Positions 23,966-36,172 of a stretch of 64,000 bases of DNA are shown piece after piece. Origin of the DNA: Mermis nigrescens (lineage: Eukaryota > Nematoda > Enoplea > Mermithida > Mermithidae). Positions within the stretch are counted from its first letter, which is position 1, and each line of letters starts with the position of its first letter. The notes under the pieces were generated by a model that was given only the letters and a program-made list of their open reading frames with translations, had not been told where the DNA came from and did no database searches. Position numbers and translations under genes: made by a program. The stretch covers positions 5,841,349 through 5,905,348 of the forward strand of contig JAVLUZ010000141.1 of the NCBI GenBank assembly GCA_036768485.1. The letters run 5' to 3'.

Positions 23966-24839
23966 TGTAGAATACGTGGAAACTTCTAAAAAGTGACGAC
24001 ATGACCTTCTAAAGCTATAAAACTGGACACTTCTGTATCATACGGTTTTTTAAATAACTAGATACTTAAGATGGAATTCGTAGACTTTTTGTTCACTAGC
24101 TTTTGATGAGCGAGTAAAGTTTTACTGTAATGTTATAGCGTATATTTTTTCTAAATTATGGTCTATCCCACAACTAATCTAACTCACTTATTGATTGAGT
24201 AAACAGAATTGTGTCAAAGTGCGATGCGTAAACATTACAATGTACTTTATTTTTAAAGCATTTTGTGTGACCTGATTTATATCGGGCGAAATTGACAAAA
24301 TAAAAATCACGTAAAAATGTGTTTTTCGTCATTGAACAGAGATTTAACTTTAAATTGCTAGACCTTGGATGCATAAAAAAGAAAAATGTGACTAAAATCT
24401 ATGTTTTCAGCTTTAACTTTAGCACTCTTTACGCCCTCACTCAAGTACTAGTGCGACGCTTTCTAGAGAATGTTTTTCTGCAATTTTATACCATGTAATT
24501 GTATGAAGCATTTATACCGAGTTGTGTACAAGCTGGCTTAAAAACCGTCTAAGCTGACTAAAGTCGAAGGAAGCCGCTTTCCCAGAAGTTTTCCGGTAGC
24601 TGCAGGTGGTGCGCACGTCTTAGGTTTACCCAAGAATATGCGCGCTAAGGCGCTACATATGATTGATCATGACAGAGAGGTAGATGTGATAAAGGGGTGG
24701 GCGCAAGCCCTTCACGCAGGCTAAGAAGCCCATTGTGTACACAGAGAGGTAGGAAAGTAGAAAAGAATTAATTACACATAGCCTTGATAAAATCTGCTAA
24801 AACGTTACACTAAGTCTAGGAATATATTCTATAACTTGC
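23966..24839. other. No gene seen
   Basis: AT-rich sequence without a supported gene. A 126-bp moderately GC-rich stretch near 24590-24720 has no recognised structure. Confidence 0.5.
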
Positions 24840-25177
24840 TTTGTTTGCACTTGAATTGAAATGCCATCGAGTTTAGTAAAGCTGTCGCGTATGTGTGAGG
24901 ATTGCTTGTATGAAGCGTACAAATATTTTGCGATTCATAAATTTCTAAGAAATTGCCCGATAAACACGAAGCGAGCCTGAGACAAAGAATGACGCATTGT
25001 TGTAGATTGATTGTGCCTCTCGTGATGTACAACGGATCTTGAGCTTGAAATCCATGAGTCGTTTCGAAAAAGCACAGCTCCTCTTCTTGTTCTAACAAAT
25101 CGTGATGCAAATCTTTGGCCTTGTCGTATAAGTCGTTTAATCCGGCTAACCTCGTTGATGTTAATAGGCTCATATCC
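24840..25177 (-). CDS. PAN/apple-like domain exon
   Basis: An acceptor-like GGGGGATTAG precedes codons for a helical linker (LLTSTRLAGLNDLYDKAKDL), then a six-Cys module. Cysteines occur in EELCFFET, NLQQCVILC, LASCLS, QNICTL and QFKCKQ, with spacing C-x24-C-x3-C-x4-C-x17-C-x24-C approximately, the pattern of PAN/apple domains in extracellular proteins. The frame ends at a stop in KCKQSKL, unless the GCAAGT after CAAACAAA is a GC-AG donor. It lies 1.7 kb upstream of the protease His exon on the same strand, so it could be the N-terminal domain of that protease or the end of a separate gene. Confidence 0.55.
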
Positions 25178-25209
25178 CTAATCCCCCAAAATTTGATGCA
25201 AAAAATCAC

Positions 25210-27700
25210 AGATTTGGTCTAAAATTTGCTACAAAAATTTGAACAAATGAGTGTGAAATTTGGTGCAAGAAATCGAGCAATTTAATGCATAATACGCAGT
25301 TTTTACACGAGCAAAAATTTGATAAAAGTGGATTACATCATGCACCTCGATATTTCCGTACAAGAATCCTTGCTTACGATCGGTTAAAAGCAGTTTGACT
25401 AAATGATTGAATTTTGATTGAAACAATTTTTTGATCGTATTTGCGATTCAAAAGGATATTGTAAAGAAAGCGAAATAGCAAAAAGTTTCTGCATAAGATC
25501 GATAATAATTTTAAACGAACACTCAATTGCGTTTTGTTAACAGATCTGAAGGCATAAATATCCAAAATTCAGGAAACTTCTGTATAAGTTATTACAAATG
25601 CAAAAAGATGACAAACAGTCATATTTAAATTTTGGGTTATTTGGATTTCGCGAAATTCTTTTATACGCCAGGCCCACACACTCATATTTGCATACAACAG
25701 ATCACAACATATTCCAAAATGTATAAAATTGTGATTTGAGGCGGTCGCCAATGCAACATTGAAGGATTAAAACTTTAATAAAGTTGCATCTATGTATAGC
25801 CTTTCTCATTCAAAACGGCTCAATTTTGCTTTACAGCTTATTACTGTAGCATAATACTTTATGGTATAGGTTGTCCCTGAAGTTTATTTGATGTGCCACA
25901 TGTTGAGCACGTTAAGCATCGATAAGAAGAGTTTAATGCAAGGAGCAGCCCCGAAAACAAAATTGAAGGAGCAATTAGTAATAAGCCAGAGTGATAAGAC
26001 TTCCAGCAAAAACGATTTATTTGGAATGGATTAGGCTATAGTTTAATTTAAGACGCATGGTTATTTCAAAAATAACTAACAAAATGCTAAAACACTACAA
26101 AAATGTTTGTATATATATAAAAAGTTATGAATCACTTCAAAATCTTTACATAAATGCTTAAGATTAATAAAATACCAAGCTGTCCTTATTATCAATTATT
26201 ATTACTCGTTCATTGCTTTAGCGTTGAATAGGAGAACGAAAGAATGAAATAAAAAAGTGAATTGCACGAGCGACTTTTTTTTATAGGTAAATCTTATACA
26301 CCTATAGATATAAAAGCGTGTGAATCGATCGACAGAGAGCAGCTTTAAATCAAAACTTTGAAAAACAAACTTGTACTTTATTGTCAGACATTCAGAACGA
26401 TAGTTTTGTTATAAACGCTCAAAAAAAGCATTCAGTTTGTTTATTTTATAAACGTGTACCCTTACTTTTCTAAACGCTTATACGACTGTTTATATATCTG
26501 TATAAGCAATATAGCGTTTGATTACTTAAACATATTGACATAACCGCTGAAATAAAATGGGTGACCTACCTAATAGCGAAGACATGAGTGCTTGGTTTTG
26601 GACGGGTTTAGAGCAGAGTTGTAAAATGGAGGAGAAGTGAGGTAGACTAAGAAAATTAAGAATTTCATCAACAGGAAGGTAAAATAAAGACCTATTTTGA
26701 AAAAATCAAAACTTCCCTGTAGAAGTGCTTGTAATCGGTCAAACACTGTATGTAGTTTTAAATAGTTTTTAAGCCACTATAGCATTTATGCATGAAGAAG
26801 ACCATTGATCAAAGAAGCTTTCTGATTGATGATGGGTATGCTTGATATGACCAAAACCAATGTCAAAACAGCTTAGGGATGTGCATCTGAAAATATCATT
26901 TAATATTAGGTAAGTTGACCAGAATTTATTTATTCCCCTATAGATTTCGATTTTGCTTTTGATTACTTTGTATCTCTTCAATTTTTTAATTTTACCCTCC
27001 GCATACCACGACTTATATTGGCATTCTAGCTAATGACTCTATCAAAATATTTTCTGATCTTTCTCAAATCTGTGTCTAGAACTTTGTACATACAGGTCTC
27101 ATTTTAGCCCCAGTTAAATCCTTTTCAACGATTTAGCTCTATAAGCTATTATATGTCAGTAACAATTTAGCATTTCCTGGCATTATAATAGTGATATAAC
27201 AAAAACTCTAATAGAGAAAATAGGATTCTAAAAGACTTAGTGATGTAATTCTTTAAATGTACTATATCCGGCATTCCATATTTGTGTTTAACTCAAGAGA
27301 CATCGACTTTTCTCCTTTTTACATGGATGTCAACTAGGTGCCCATGCTAACGCAACTCAGTTGTTTCTACTGTACAATGAAGATTATTTTCTAATTCGCA
27401 AGTAAGAAACTCCCTGCATTTCTTAATGAGATTGCAAGCTGAGCCGAAAAAATTCGAAGTAGACCACAGATAGCTCAAATGAAAGAGCATAAAATTATCT
27501 AACTGTCTTGCTATAAATCAACTCATTTCGTTGAATCAATCATACTAATGTTCGAAAAATCGTATATCTACAGTAAAGATTTTAGATTTTTCAGAGAATG
27601 ACAGGAAATAATTCTGAATAGAGGCTCATTCGTGGTTAAAATAGGGGGCCTTGCTCAGGGCCATTAATAGAAATATTGCCAAAGTTAAAAGCCAGGACAA
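25210..27700. other. No gene seen
   Basis: AT-rich, mostly unique-looking DNA. Short frames occur on both strands, but none has recognisable motifs or flanking splice signals that I trust. If the PAN exon belongs to the protease, promoter and first exon could be in this stretch. Confidence 0.45.
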
Positions 27701-27718
27701 TTCAATAAAATCAGACTA

Positions 27719-28310
27719 AAGTGCGTTTTAAGGGCTAGACGTTGCAGCGAACTACGTTAACAAACCCCAATATTGATTTTTTTCTTGAGGTGTAAACTTT
27801 AAAATCATGGCATAAAAACCCATTTTCTTACTATTTTTTGATTGGTCAATATCTTTAGTAGGATGCAACACAACAATTTTCCAAACCCAAACGTACTACA
27901 GATCATGGCTACTAAGTGGCCTAAATTGCAGTTATTTGCACTAATGGGAAGTTGCTTTCACATTTTTAAAGTATACATTCTATTGGATGATGGAAAAATA
28001 CGTTTTTCTTCTTTTCTTAGTTGGCCTATTTCTTCGGTTATAAGGATAAGTGGGATGGAATAGAAATAAAGCACGTTCCAGAAGGTATATATCACAACAA
28101 ATTGTGTTTATTTATACATCAAGAATGAGCCAATTCTGGAGGTGTAAGGTCGAAAATTTGGGTGTAAAACATGTTTCTGTCATGTTTATTTTCTTCAACT
28201 TCTCCAGTGATGAATCTGAACGTAGAACACGAACTAAAGTCTCGAAATGTTCCATAGGTCAAAAGTCATATGTTAGTTAGGCATACTTGTTTACACTCGA
28301 CAGTGATATT
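27719..28310 (+). repeat. ~355-bp tandem repeat, locus I
   Basis: Units start near 27719 and 28067 with (A/C)TAAAGTGCGTT or AATAAAGCACGTT, continue with an AACCCCAATATTGA-like block and GAGGTGTAA, and contain GGATGATGGAAAAATACG. The same unit and order recur at 61134 and 61501. An ACACTCGACAGTGATATTAAGTGGTTTA-type end (28293-28322) matches the end of the other locus near 61716-61741. Confidence 0.65.
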
Positions 28311-28489
28311 AAGTGGTTTACATCTATTTATTTGACTTCAGACTTCTAACATTCATTTTTGTCTGTTACTTTCTCTTGGTGACATGATCATAATTATATA
28401 GATGCGCTATGCATCGAGGATCACAGAGGCACGCAGGTGTGCTTAATTACACCAAATAGTGACTCATTATAAAGGTGTAAACGTTACAC

Positions 28490-29060
28490 CAAAGAATAAT
28501 TTTACTTCCAGTGTTGCAAAACGTTGATTTTTTTCTTCTTATCATTGGCTTTGCGAATTTTCCTGTGAATTTTATTGACATCCAGTAGCTATATAAAGTT
28601 TACACTACTGAGTTAATAGAGGTCTAAAGTTTGAATCAAAATTCAATTTTACTTCCATAGCGTTGCAAAACAGGAATTTTTTCAAAATGTTCTTCCTAAG
28701 GTATGATTACAACTCTGACTGTATGTTTCCTTTAAACCTGGTACTAGTGTAAACTTCACACCAAAATTAGATTTTTACTCCAGTGCGCGGCAAAGGCTTA
28801 TGTTTTCAAAATGTTATCATTAACGTTAGGATACTGTAAGATTTCTGTAAACCCTGTAGTTATGTATACCTTAAACTAAAAATTAACTTTATCTCTGGAT
28901 TGTTGCTGTAGCTGAATGTTTTCAAAATATTCTTTGTAACGTCAGAATTACGAGTCTGGCTTGTTCTTGTAAATGCAGAAGCAGTTTAAGGCATTCATTG
29001 TAATTAACTTTAGTTCCACAGCATTGCAAAAGCTTGATTTCGTTTAATCTTATTGGTTGT
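28490..29060 (+). repeat. Degenerate ~120-bp tandem repeat, 5 copies
   Basis: Each unit has a TTTTACTTCCAGTG...TTGCAAAA segment then TTTTCAAAATGTTCTT. Unit starts near 28498, 28645, 28768, 28887 and 29007 give spacings of 147, 123, 119 and 120 bp. Confidence 0.75.
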
Positions 29061-29243
29061 TTGCAGTCCACACTAAAAACGTTTGATCTATTTTAATAAC
29101 ATTTGGTTGTCTTGCTTGAAGAAGATAAAGCTGATGTTTAGAAAATTATTGTTTTCCCTGTTCCTGGACTCAAGTCTTTATTTTGGCATATTGTGCGTGC
29201 TTGCTGTTTGATTTATTCCAATATTGCTCATCAAAAAGAGTAT

Positions 29244-29960
29244 AGTGTTATCTAAGAAAAATGATCCGATAGATTAAAAAAAGGACGAATATACTTACAA
29301 ATCAAAGAAAAATGCTCCGGTTGAACAAACAAGGTGAATATACTCAAATTCATTCATTGTTAAGGATGAAAAAGGAGGTTAACAGGGAAAATTTGCCCAT
29401 ATGCGCAGAAGCCATAGTAATGTGCTGAACAGTTAGACTTTCCCTTAACAATGCAAAAATCGAAGTATATTTAACGGCTCATGCGCGTTTCTCTAGATTT
29501 TCCGTAGTTATTTCGATTACAATGGCGAGTTGTTTCGAATACTTTATTTCGGAATTTAAAGAAATCTTTGGTTGTTTTTATGCAAAATATTGAGTTGGCC
29601 ATATAGGCATGATATTTGCACCATTATCTTATATACCAGAGCATCGTAGAAGGTCAAGATTTCATAAAATAAATGATACTGTGATTATTTAATAGTCATG
29701 AGAGTGTCTTCAATGCTCTTGTGCAAAACACTTTGGAACGTTTTGTCAAAATACCATTATTTTTCACAGGCTGCTGAATATAATTCGATTTTTGCGTTGT
29801 TTAGAGGAAGTCTAACTAATTAGCACATTCCAATGGCTCCTGCGCATATAGGTAAATTCGAAATATTCCTCTCCTTTTACATCCATAACAATTGAGAAAT
29901 TCAATTTTACGCACCTTTTCTGTTCCATCAGAGCATGTTTCTTTGCTGGTTCCTTCTTTT
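29244..29960. mobile_element. Inverted-repeat element, locus I
   Basis: 29244-29475 (AAGAAAAATGCTCCGG..., ending AAATCGAAGTATATT) is mirrored by 29765-29960 (AATATAATTCGATTTTTGCG... to AGAGCATGTTTCTTTGCTGG). It is the same family as the better-preserved inverted repeat at 62235-63775 and lies at a comparable distance downstream of the ~355-bp tandem repeat. Confidence 0.65.
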
Positions 29961-31974
29961 ACTTAGTACTTTAGGACATATATCTGTACTAGCCAGTCAA
30001 GCAAGATGTAAAACAAGAAAGATCGTTTATGTTTACACAAGTTTGGACATTTTGTTTGGAAGGTAACAGCGTTAAAATAAGGGAGCAGTCTAGGAAAGAG
30101 AGCAGCCATGAGGAAGGCAGCCACCGTAGGGAAAAGAGTGGCTATAGGAGAAAGGAACCGTAAGGGCTGAAGTCCCCTTCCCGGACATCTCATGGTCCTA
30201 ACTTACCAAACCGAAGCGACCGACCAAACAACAGCAGATAAAGGTCCGATCAACTGCTACCGGATGACCGGACAACCGCCTGATATCAGGTAAGACTGCT
30301 TCTAAGCTATCAGCCATGTACAGGCGGAGCAGCTTAAGGTGTTTACGCTGACCAATGACAGCTTTTACTTTACACTTTAGATTCTTATTTTAGACTTAGT
30401 TTCTGTCTAATTTTTTCTAGTTTGTTTTTCAGGTTTTTGGGTTGTGAAGGGATGACTACTACGGAACAACGACTTTTCAATTCGTTCAGCCGCTTTCCTC
30501 AATTTTCATAGTAGTTTCTTTGGCCGATAAAAACTTTACACTTTCTATTTATTCACTCTAGATCATTACATTTCTTACTTCTTTTGTTTTTTGACATTTT
30601 TAAAGTTTGAACTTTTTGCTTTATCCACCTTTTCATCAAATTTCTTTTTGATATAAGTTTTTTTATGTAAGAAGCTATACATTTTATGATCATTTTTTAA
30701 TTGGATGGAGCACAATTTCACAGCGTTAAGGCACATTTATTTTCCACCAGTTTCAAAGCTTTACAATATTGCGGGCCAAAATATATGAACGCGACATTTG
30801 TAACAATGACCATTTTGCAGTAAAATAGAAGGCGGAAATTAGACTTGTGCATATACCGCAAATTGAATGAACAAAAATTGAATTTTATTTCAGTTATTAG
30901 AGTTTTCTACGATTTCTCTAAAAGTTATACGCTAATGTCCTCATTCGCTTCGCCGCAAACTCAACGGTCAGTGCATTTATCCACTCCATAGACCGCAAAA
31001 TATGTGTCGTATAGTCCTGGGTCATTGCCATTTGAAAGGATTCCTTTCAAAATCAGGTGATGGAGACTAAAGTAAGGGGGCAGTCTCAAAGCTTCGTTAA
31101 AGTTCCCTCATTTTGCCCCATGTGCCCACGAAATTTTTCATTTTTTCTATTTTAGAGATTAAGACCACTACATGCAGTCTGGTAATGAGATTTCATTGAA
31201 AATGGGCCATATAGGATGGGACAGATTATAGTGCATGAAGTCGCCCAGCAGATCAGTTTTCTCAAGACCCGATATTCTCATCGCATGACCCGCCAGCTGT
31301 ATAAAAAATTTGTTACTCAACCTGTTGAGCAAGTGAAAAATCGAGTACTACAGTAATTAGAATGTTTTTTGAGCGGATTCATGCACTCATAGTCTGAAAA
31401 ACTGACTGTGGTTATGTATGTATAGTCTATTCCATGGAACCTTGTGTATGGAATTTAATTTTTAGCGAGTAAGTAAACAGCTACAAAAGTGGTTTCTATG
31501 CAGCTCAGAGTAGCGCACTTTCGCATGTTAGAACTTCATCTGAATATTTATTGCTAGGCACAATATCGCGATCGCTACTTAAATTAACCTCTTTTGTAAT
31601 CAGTTTGCATTGAATCAAGGACTGTGATCCATGCACTTGATTTCGTGAAACAGTTTATAGGTACCTATGCACCTACTGTATTACTTCAGCTAAATGTGTG
31701 ATCAATCAAAGGATAACAAACATGTGCTTAGTCTTATTTTTAAAATTGGCTAAAAACATACCAGTAGGTCAACCACACTTTAGCGCGATATCACTCAGCA
31801 GAATCATCAGAATTTTCTTGCTGCCCATGTATGAGGCCAACACTAGTAGAATTAATATATAAAAAACAGTGATTAGCAGGTATTTTGGCAGGCAGCAGAA
31901 TTTGCAAATTGGCGCATTAATGTTCTTTGCTGTATCCACAACAATTAATTTAATTTTGACATTAGTTATCAGAT
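29961..31974. other. No gene seen
   Basis: AT-rich sequence with repeated ACTTTACACTTT phrases (30363, 30536) but no reading frame or element boundary I can defend. A short CCGACCAAACAACAGC-type less AT-rich stretch lies at 30190-30300. Confidence 0.45.
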
Positions 31975-33480
31975 TCGTAATCTACAACTTCGAAGAAATA
32001 TTTTAAAAAAATTGGCTCTCCGCCAATTGTTTGAAACCCAATGTTCAGGGCGAAAAAGTGCTTCTCAGTGTAAACTTTACACTTGTGCTAATAACGCAAT
32101 ATAGTATGTATAGATAAAATAAACTAGGATCTGTAACGCTGGCCCATTTTAAGCATCATCAGCATGTTCCGAGTAGCTGGAAAAATCATTTTTCAATATC
32201 GAATCCTTTACACTGAAACGATCACAGATCGAGAAATAGTGTTTTAAAAAAGACAAAAAAATTTCGCTCTTAAGATACTTCAACCCTCTACATTATATAA
32301 CTAATTGGACTGCGCAGGAACAATAATTAAGTTAGATAAGCTTTATGACACTCAATGTGTAAAAAATCCGTATACTTTACACTTTAGTGCAACAAACATT
32401 TAGTGTAAAGAAATTTTAGATTCAGATCCGTAATCTACAACGTAGGGACAATATTTAAAAAAATCGACTTTCCATTAATTGTCTTATACACAATGCTCTG
32501 TTTGGAGAAGTGCTTTTCAGTGTAGATTTTAAACTTGTGCTAATAACGCAATATTGGGTGTATAGAAACAAAATAAACTAGGATATGTACCGCTTATTGT
32601 CTGTTTCACACAACTTCGGTCATAAATTTTGAAACTATCTACGGCAATAAACTGACAGATTGCGATTTTAGCAATGTTCTGATATGTAAATATTGTGACT
32701 ATCAGCCTCCTGTCAACGAAAATACTTCGATTAATTCGCTAAGTTGTGTGATTCAGACTATAGGGAAGAAAACATTTTAAGCATAATTGGCAGGTTCCGC
32801 CTGATTTGCGGAGTAGCTGAAGAAATTTCTTTTTTCATGAATCCTTTACACTAAAACAATCGCAGATCGAAAAATATTGCCTTAAAAGAGAAAAAATTTT
32901 AGTTTTCAGATGATGTACGCTTCTACATTTTAAAACCAATTGGACTGCGCAGAAACCAAAATTGAGTCAGAAAAATTGAAGACACGGAAAGAGTAAGACA
33001 ATGTGTATACTTCAAAATTTTATGCAACAACCATTAAGTGTAGAGAAACTTTAGGGTCAGAATCGTAATCTACAAGTGCTCTGGGCGGATAAATGCTTCG
33101 CTCTGTAAACTTTACACTTCTGCTTATAATATAATATTGGGTGTATAGAAACAAAATAAACTAAGATCTGCAACGCTCAGGTCAGGGCACAATTTAAGCA
33201 TAATCAGTATGTTTTGCTCACTTAGCAGAGCAGCTGAAGAGATTTCTTTTTTCGTCTCGAATCCTTAGCATATTGCGCTGAGAAAAGGGAAAAATTTTGA
33301 TTTTGAGATAATTTAACCTTCTACATTATAAAACTAATTGACTACACCGAAACTAAAATTGAGTTATATAAGCTGAAGGACACACAAAGAGTGAATAATA
33401 ATATGTATACTTCACACGTTGGTATAACAACCATCAAGTGTAAAGAAATTTTAAGGTCGCATTTGTAATCTAGAATTCAG
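31975..33480 (+). repeat. ~400-450-bp satellite-like tandem repeat, 3 copies
   Basis: The phrase CGTAATCTACAA starts units at 31977, 32426 and 33062, with a variant at 33463. Units share TGTAAACTTTACACTT, AATAACGCAATATTGGGTG, AACAAAATAAACTAGGATC, CGAATCCTTTACACT and AATTGGACTGCGCAG. The middle unit is longer because of a small insertion at 32597-32760. Confidence 0.85.
32597..32760. mobile_element. 164-bp MITE with TA target duplication
   Basis: The insertion interrupts only the second satellite unit. Its ends are TTGTCTGTTTCACACAACTT and, in complement, TAGTCTGAATCACACAACTT. TA flanks both sides (32595-32596 and 32761-32762), as expected for a Tc1/mariner-mobilised element. The other satellite copies lack it. 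Confidence 0.75.
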
Positions 33481-34709
33481 GGCAACATTTGGAAAAAGAA
33501 TTAGCCCTCCGCAGATCCTTTGATTTACCGGTTTACATTTTACAAGCATTGCTAATTCGGTAGTACTTAAGCGTGTCACTCCTGAGGTGCAGCACAAAGT
33601 ATAGCCCGTGATTAAGCTTAGGCAATGCTTTAGCATGGTCCTATGGAGAAGCATAGGCTATATGTTTTGTGTTGTGCTCCAGAGGGATGATGTCATAGTA
33701 TGGTTGATTTCAACTATGTTTATATTGGAGATGTTTTTAATCTTGCAAATCACAAACAAAAAGTCGTACTGTATCTAATCAAAATTTGGGATTACCATGG
33801 CTACTCACTTAGCACTATAGATAATTATAAACAATAGTACGCGGAATACAGCAGATTACTTTAAACTTGCGGATCAAGTCAACGAGGTATACTTTAGACC
33901 AATCTACTTTACATTATAGCAAGAGTACCTGTTAAATGTAAAGGGAGGGGAATGCTATCAGAATTTTATTTTTTGGGGATAACTTTGGACATGGCTTACC
34001 ATACTAAATTTGTACAATATTCCAACTAGCATATCACTTTACACTTTACACTCGATTACTTTACACCTTATCATGAAACCTCTATAAATCATAAAACATT
34101 AGTTAAATTGAGTTGAAATGTTCAGAATATAACGACTACATGCCAAACATAATGTGTATGGAAAATCGTGTTCCGGCTTGCTATAGCTCTATTATAACAT
34201 GTATTTTTTAACCAATGGCTATATTAAGCTCAAATTTGAGAAACAGCGTATACGCGAGTCACTTATTCTTTACACATTGGTTTATTGTAGGTATACTGTA
34301 ACTTCCTGGATTTTCTATCTCTCACAAAGTAACAGTCAAATAGAGCTGAAATTCAAAAAAATTATATGCGGTTGAGTCAAAAATATTGTGTGCAAAATAT
34401 TGTGCACGGGGTTACTGTAGATATGCTACAAAACGTATTTTTTGATTTGCTGAGCTGGAAAGTTGAGAGATCCAACAAACTCAATAGAACAGTGCACCAG
34501 GACTACTATAGGCAACATTTAGTAACCCATAGTGAAGAAAAGGTGGTCATGAAAATGGTTACAAAGGGTCTCCAGTCTTGCACAGATCTAATCCCAACCT
34601 AAAGCTAGAGGATCACTCTGTAGACTGCATATCTTCTGTATGAACTCAGTGAAAATGTGTATATTACCTAATAAGATTATGAGACAATAAAACATGAAGG
34701 TACGGGTTT
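33481..34709. other. No gene seen
   Basis: AT-rich DNA with clustered TTTACACTTTACACTC-type phrases near 34043-34073 and a copy of the GCTTAGGCAATGCTTTAGCAT motif near 33616. An open frame at 34366-34602 has no recognised features. Confidence 0.45.
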
Positions 34710-34960
34710 AACAAAATAATCAGACATATTTTGTAGAAAGTGGAAATTGTTTAGTAAAATTTGGAAATTATTTTGTAAAATTAGGAAACTTCTCCATATG
34801 GTTAAGTATGATTGTTTTGTAAAATTTGGAAATTATTTTGCGAAAATTTGGAAATAATTTTGTAAAATTTAGAAATGATTTTGTAAAATTTGGAAATCAT
34901 TTTGTAAAAATTGGTAATTATTTTGTAAAATTTTGAATTTATTTTGTGAAGTTTGGAAAA
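34710..34960 (+). repeat. 20-bp A/T-rich tandem array
   Basis: About ten imperfect copies of ATTTTGTAAAATTTGGAAAT, interrupted once by a ~30-bp spacer near 34790. Confidence 0.88.
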
Positions 34961-35516
34961 GAAACAACAAAAATATTTACAGTCTGACTACCATGGAAAC
35001 CCATGAGTCAAATTTGGATGGGCTAGTGAACCAGATATTTGGTCTGATTATTCCTCCTACGTGTATTCTGAATTTTATCCACGATCAAAAGCTCACCTAG
35101 CTTTACATGGATTTTTTTCTCATTTGCCAAGACTATAAATGAGATAGAGTGCCTCGAATTTCAAATAGGCCTAGCTGTTCTTGATCCGTTTTTACATTGA
35201 TATCAGTAGAGTTAAAAGATTTCTTCAAAACGAGAGTATTATGGAGACCCCCGTGCACGTATTTCAGTGGTACTGCTATGTTATAACATGTGAAAAAGTC
35301 GTCCAATCCTTTCTACATAATGATACTATTTTCTGCAGGGGACTAGTAAGGTATATTTATAAAAGTTCTGCAATAGGTGGTAATATGTGCACGTTTCAGC
35401 ACATTTAAACTTGTAATGATATGTCATGTTTCTTGAATAGGTGGCAACACAGGCGGATCTGAACTTTTACTAGGATTTCATAAGAATGGTTGAGTAGTTA
35501 TACGTGAGACCTTGGC

Positions 35517-35760
35517 TCATAGTGTTATAACATAGAAAATGGTTAAGGATGTGCAATTCTTGAGGAGAGGCAACGTTATAACATAGGCTAACGTTATAAG
35601 ATAGCAATGGTTAAGCATAGGCAAGGGGGTGGAGCCTTGCGCCCTGAGGGTGGGAACCAGGGCGCTATGGTTATGCATCGACAGTGTTAAAAGATAGGCA
35701 ATCTTTATGGATAGACAGTGCTGTAAGATATACAATGGTTAAAGATTCGCTAACGCTATA
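35517..35760. repeat. Degenerate repeat of GGCAATGGTTAAGCAT-type units
   Basis: Variants of CATAGGCAA(T/C)GGTTAAG and ACGTTATAACATAGGC recur about eight times at irregular 25-45-bp spacing. Reverse-complement versions occur near 10371, 33608 and 59286. A CGCCCTGAGGGTGGG patch interrupts it at 35640. Confidence 0.6.
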
Positions 35761-36172
35761 GGATATGAGGACATAGTTGAGGAGTGGAAGGGGTAAATAA
35801 AGCCTATACAAGCTAAGCTAAGCCTGTGGTTAAAGTAAGACTAAACCTGGAATAAGGTGCAAACTAATTGTGAGTGTAAAGTGACCCTAAGTAAATTGTC
35901 TGACATGCACACCCATACTAATGCACCTGTGACCTGGGTGGAGGGGAGGGGACCCCCAACACATCCCCTACAATACTTATAAGCAGTGGTCCGCTCTTGC
36001 TACCACTGCAACATGGGCTTCAATATGCTAAACACGCATAGATGTGTTCATGATGTCTATAAATATGAATTTTTCTTGCCAAATTTATAAATATGAACTT
36101 TTTCTACCAAAATTTATAATAATTTTCTAACAATTTTTATAAAATTTCCTTACAAATAATCATTGAAGGACT

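Noticed and set aside
34710..34960. Short-period array considered as a CRISPR-like array
   Set aside because: The 20-bp units are contiguous without unique spacers, and the context is clearly eukaryotic.
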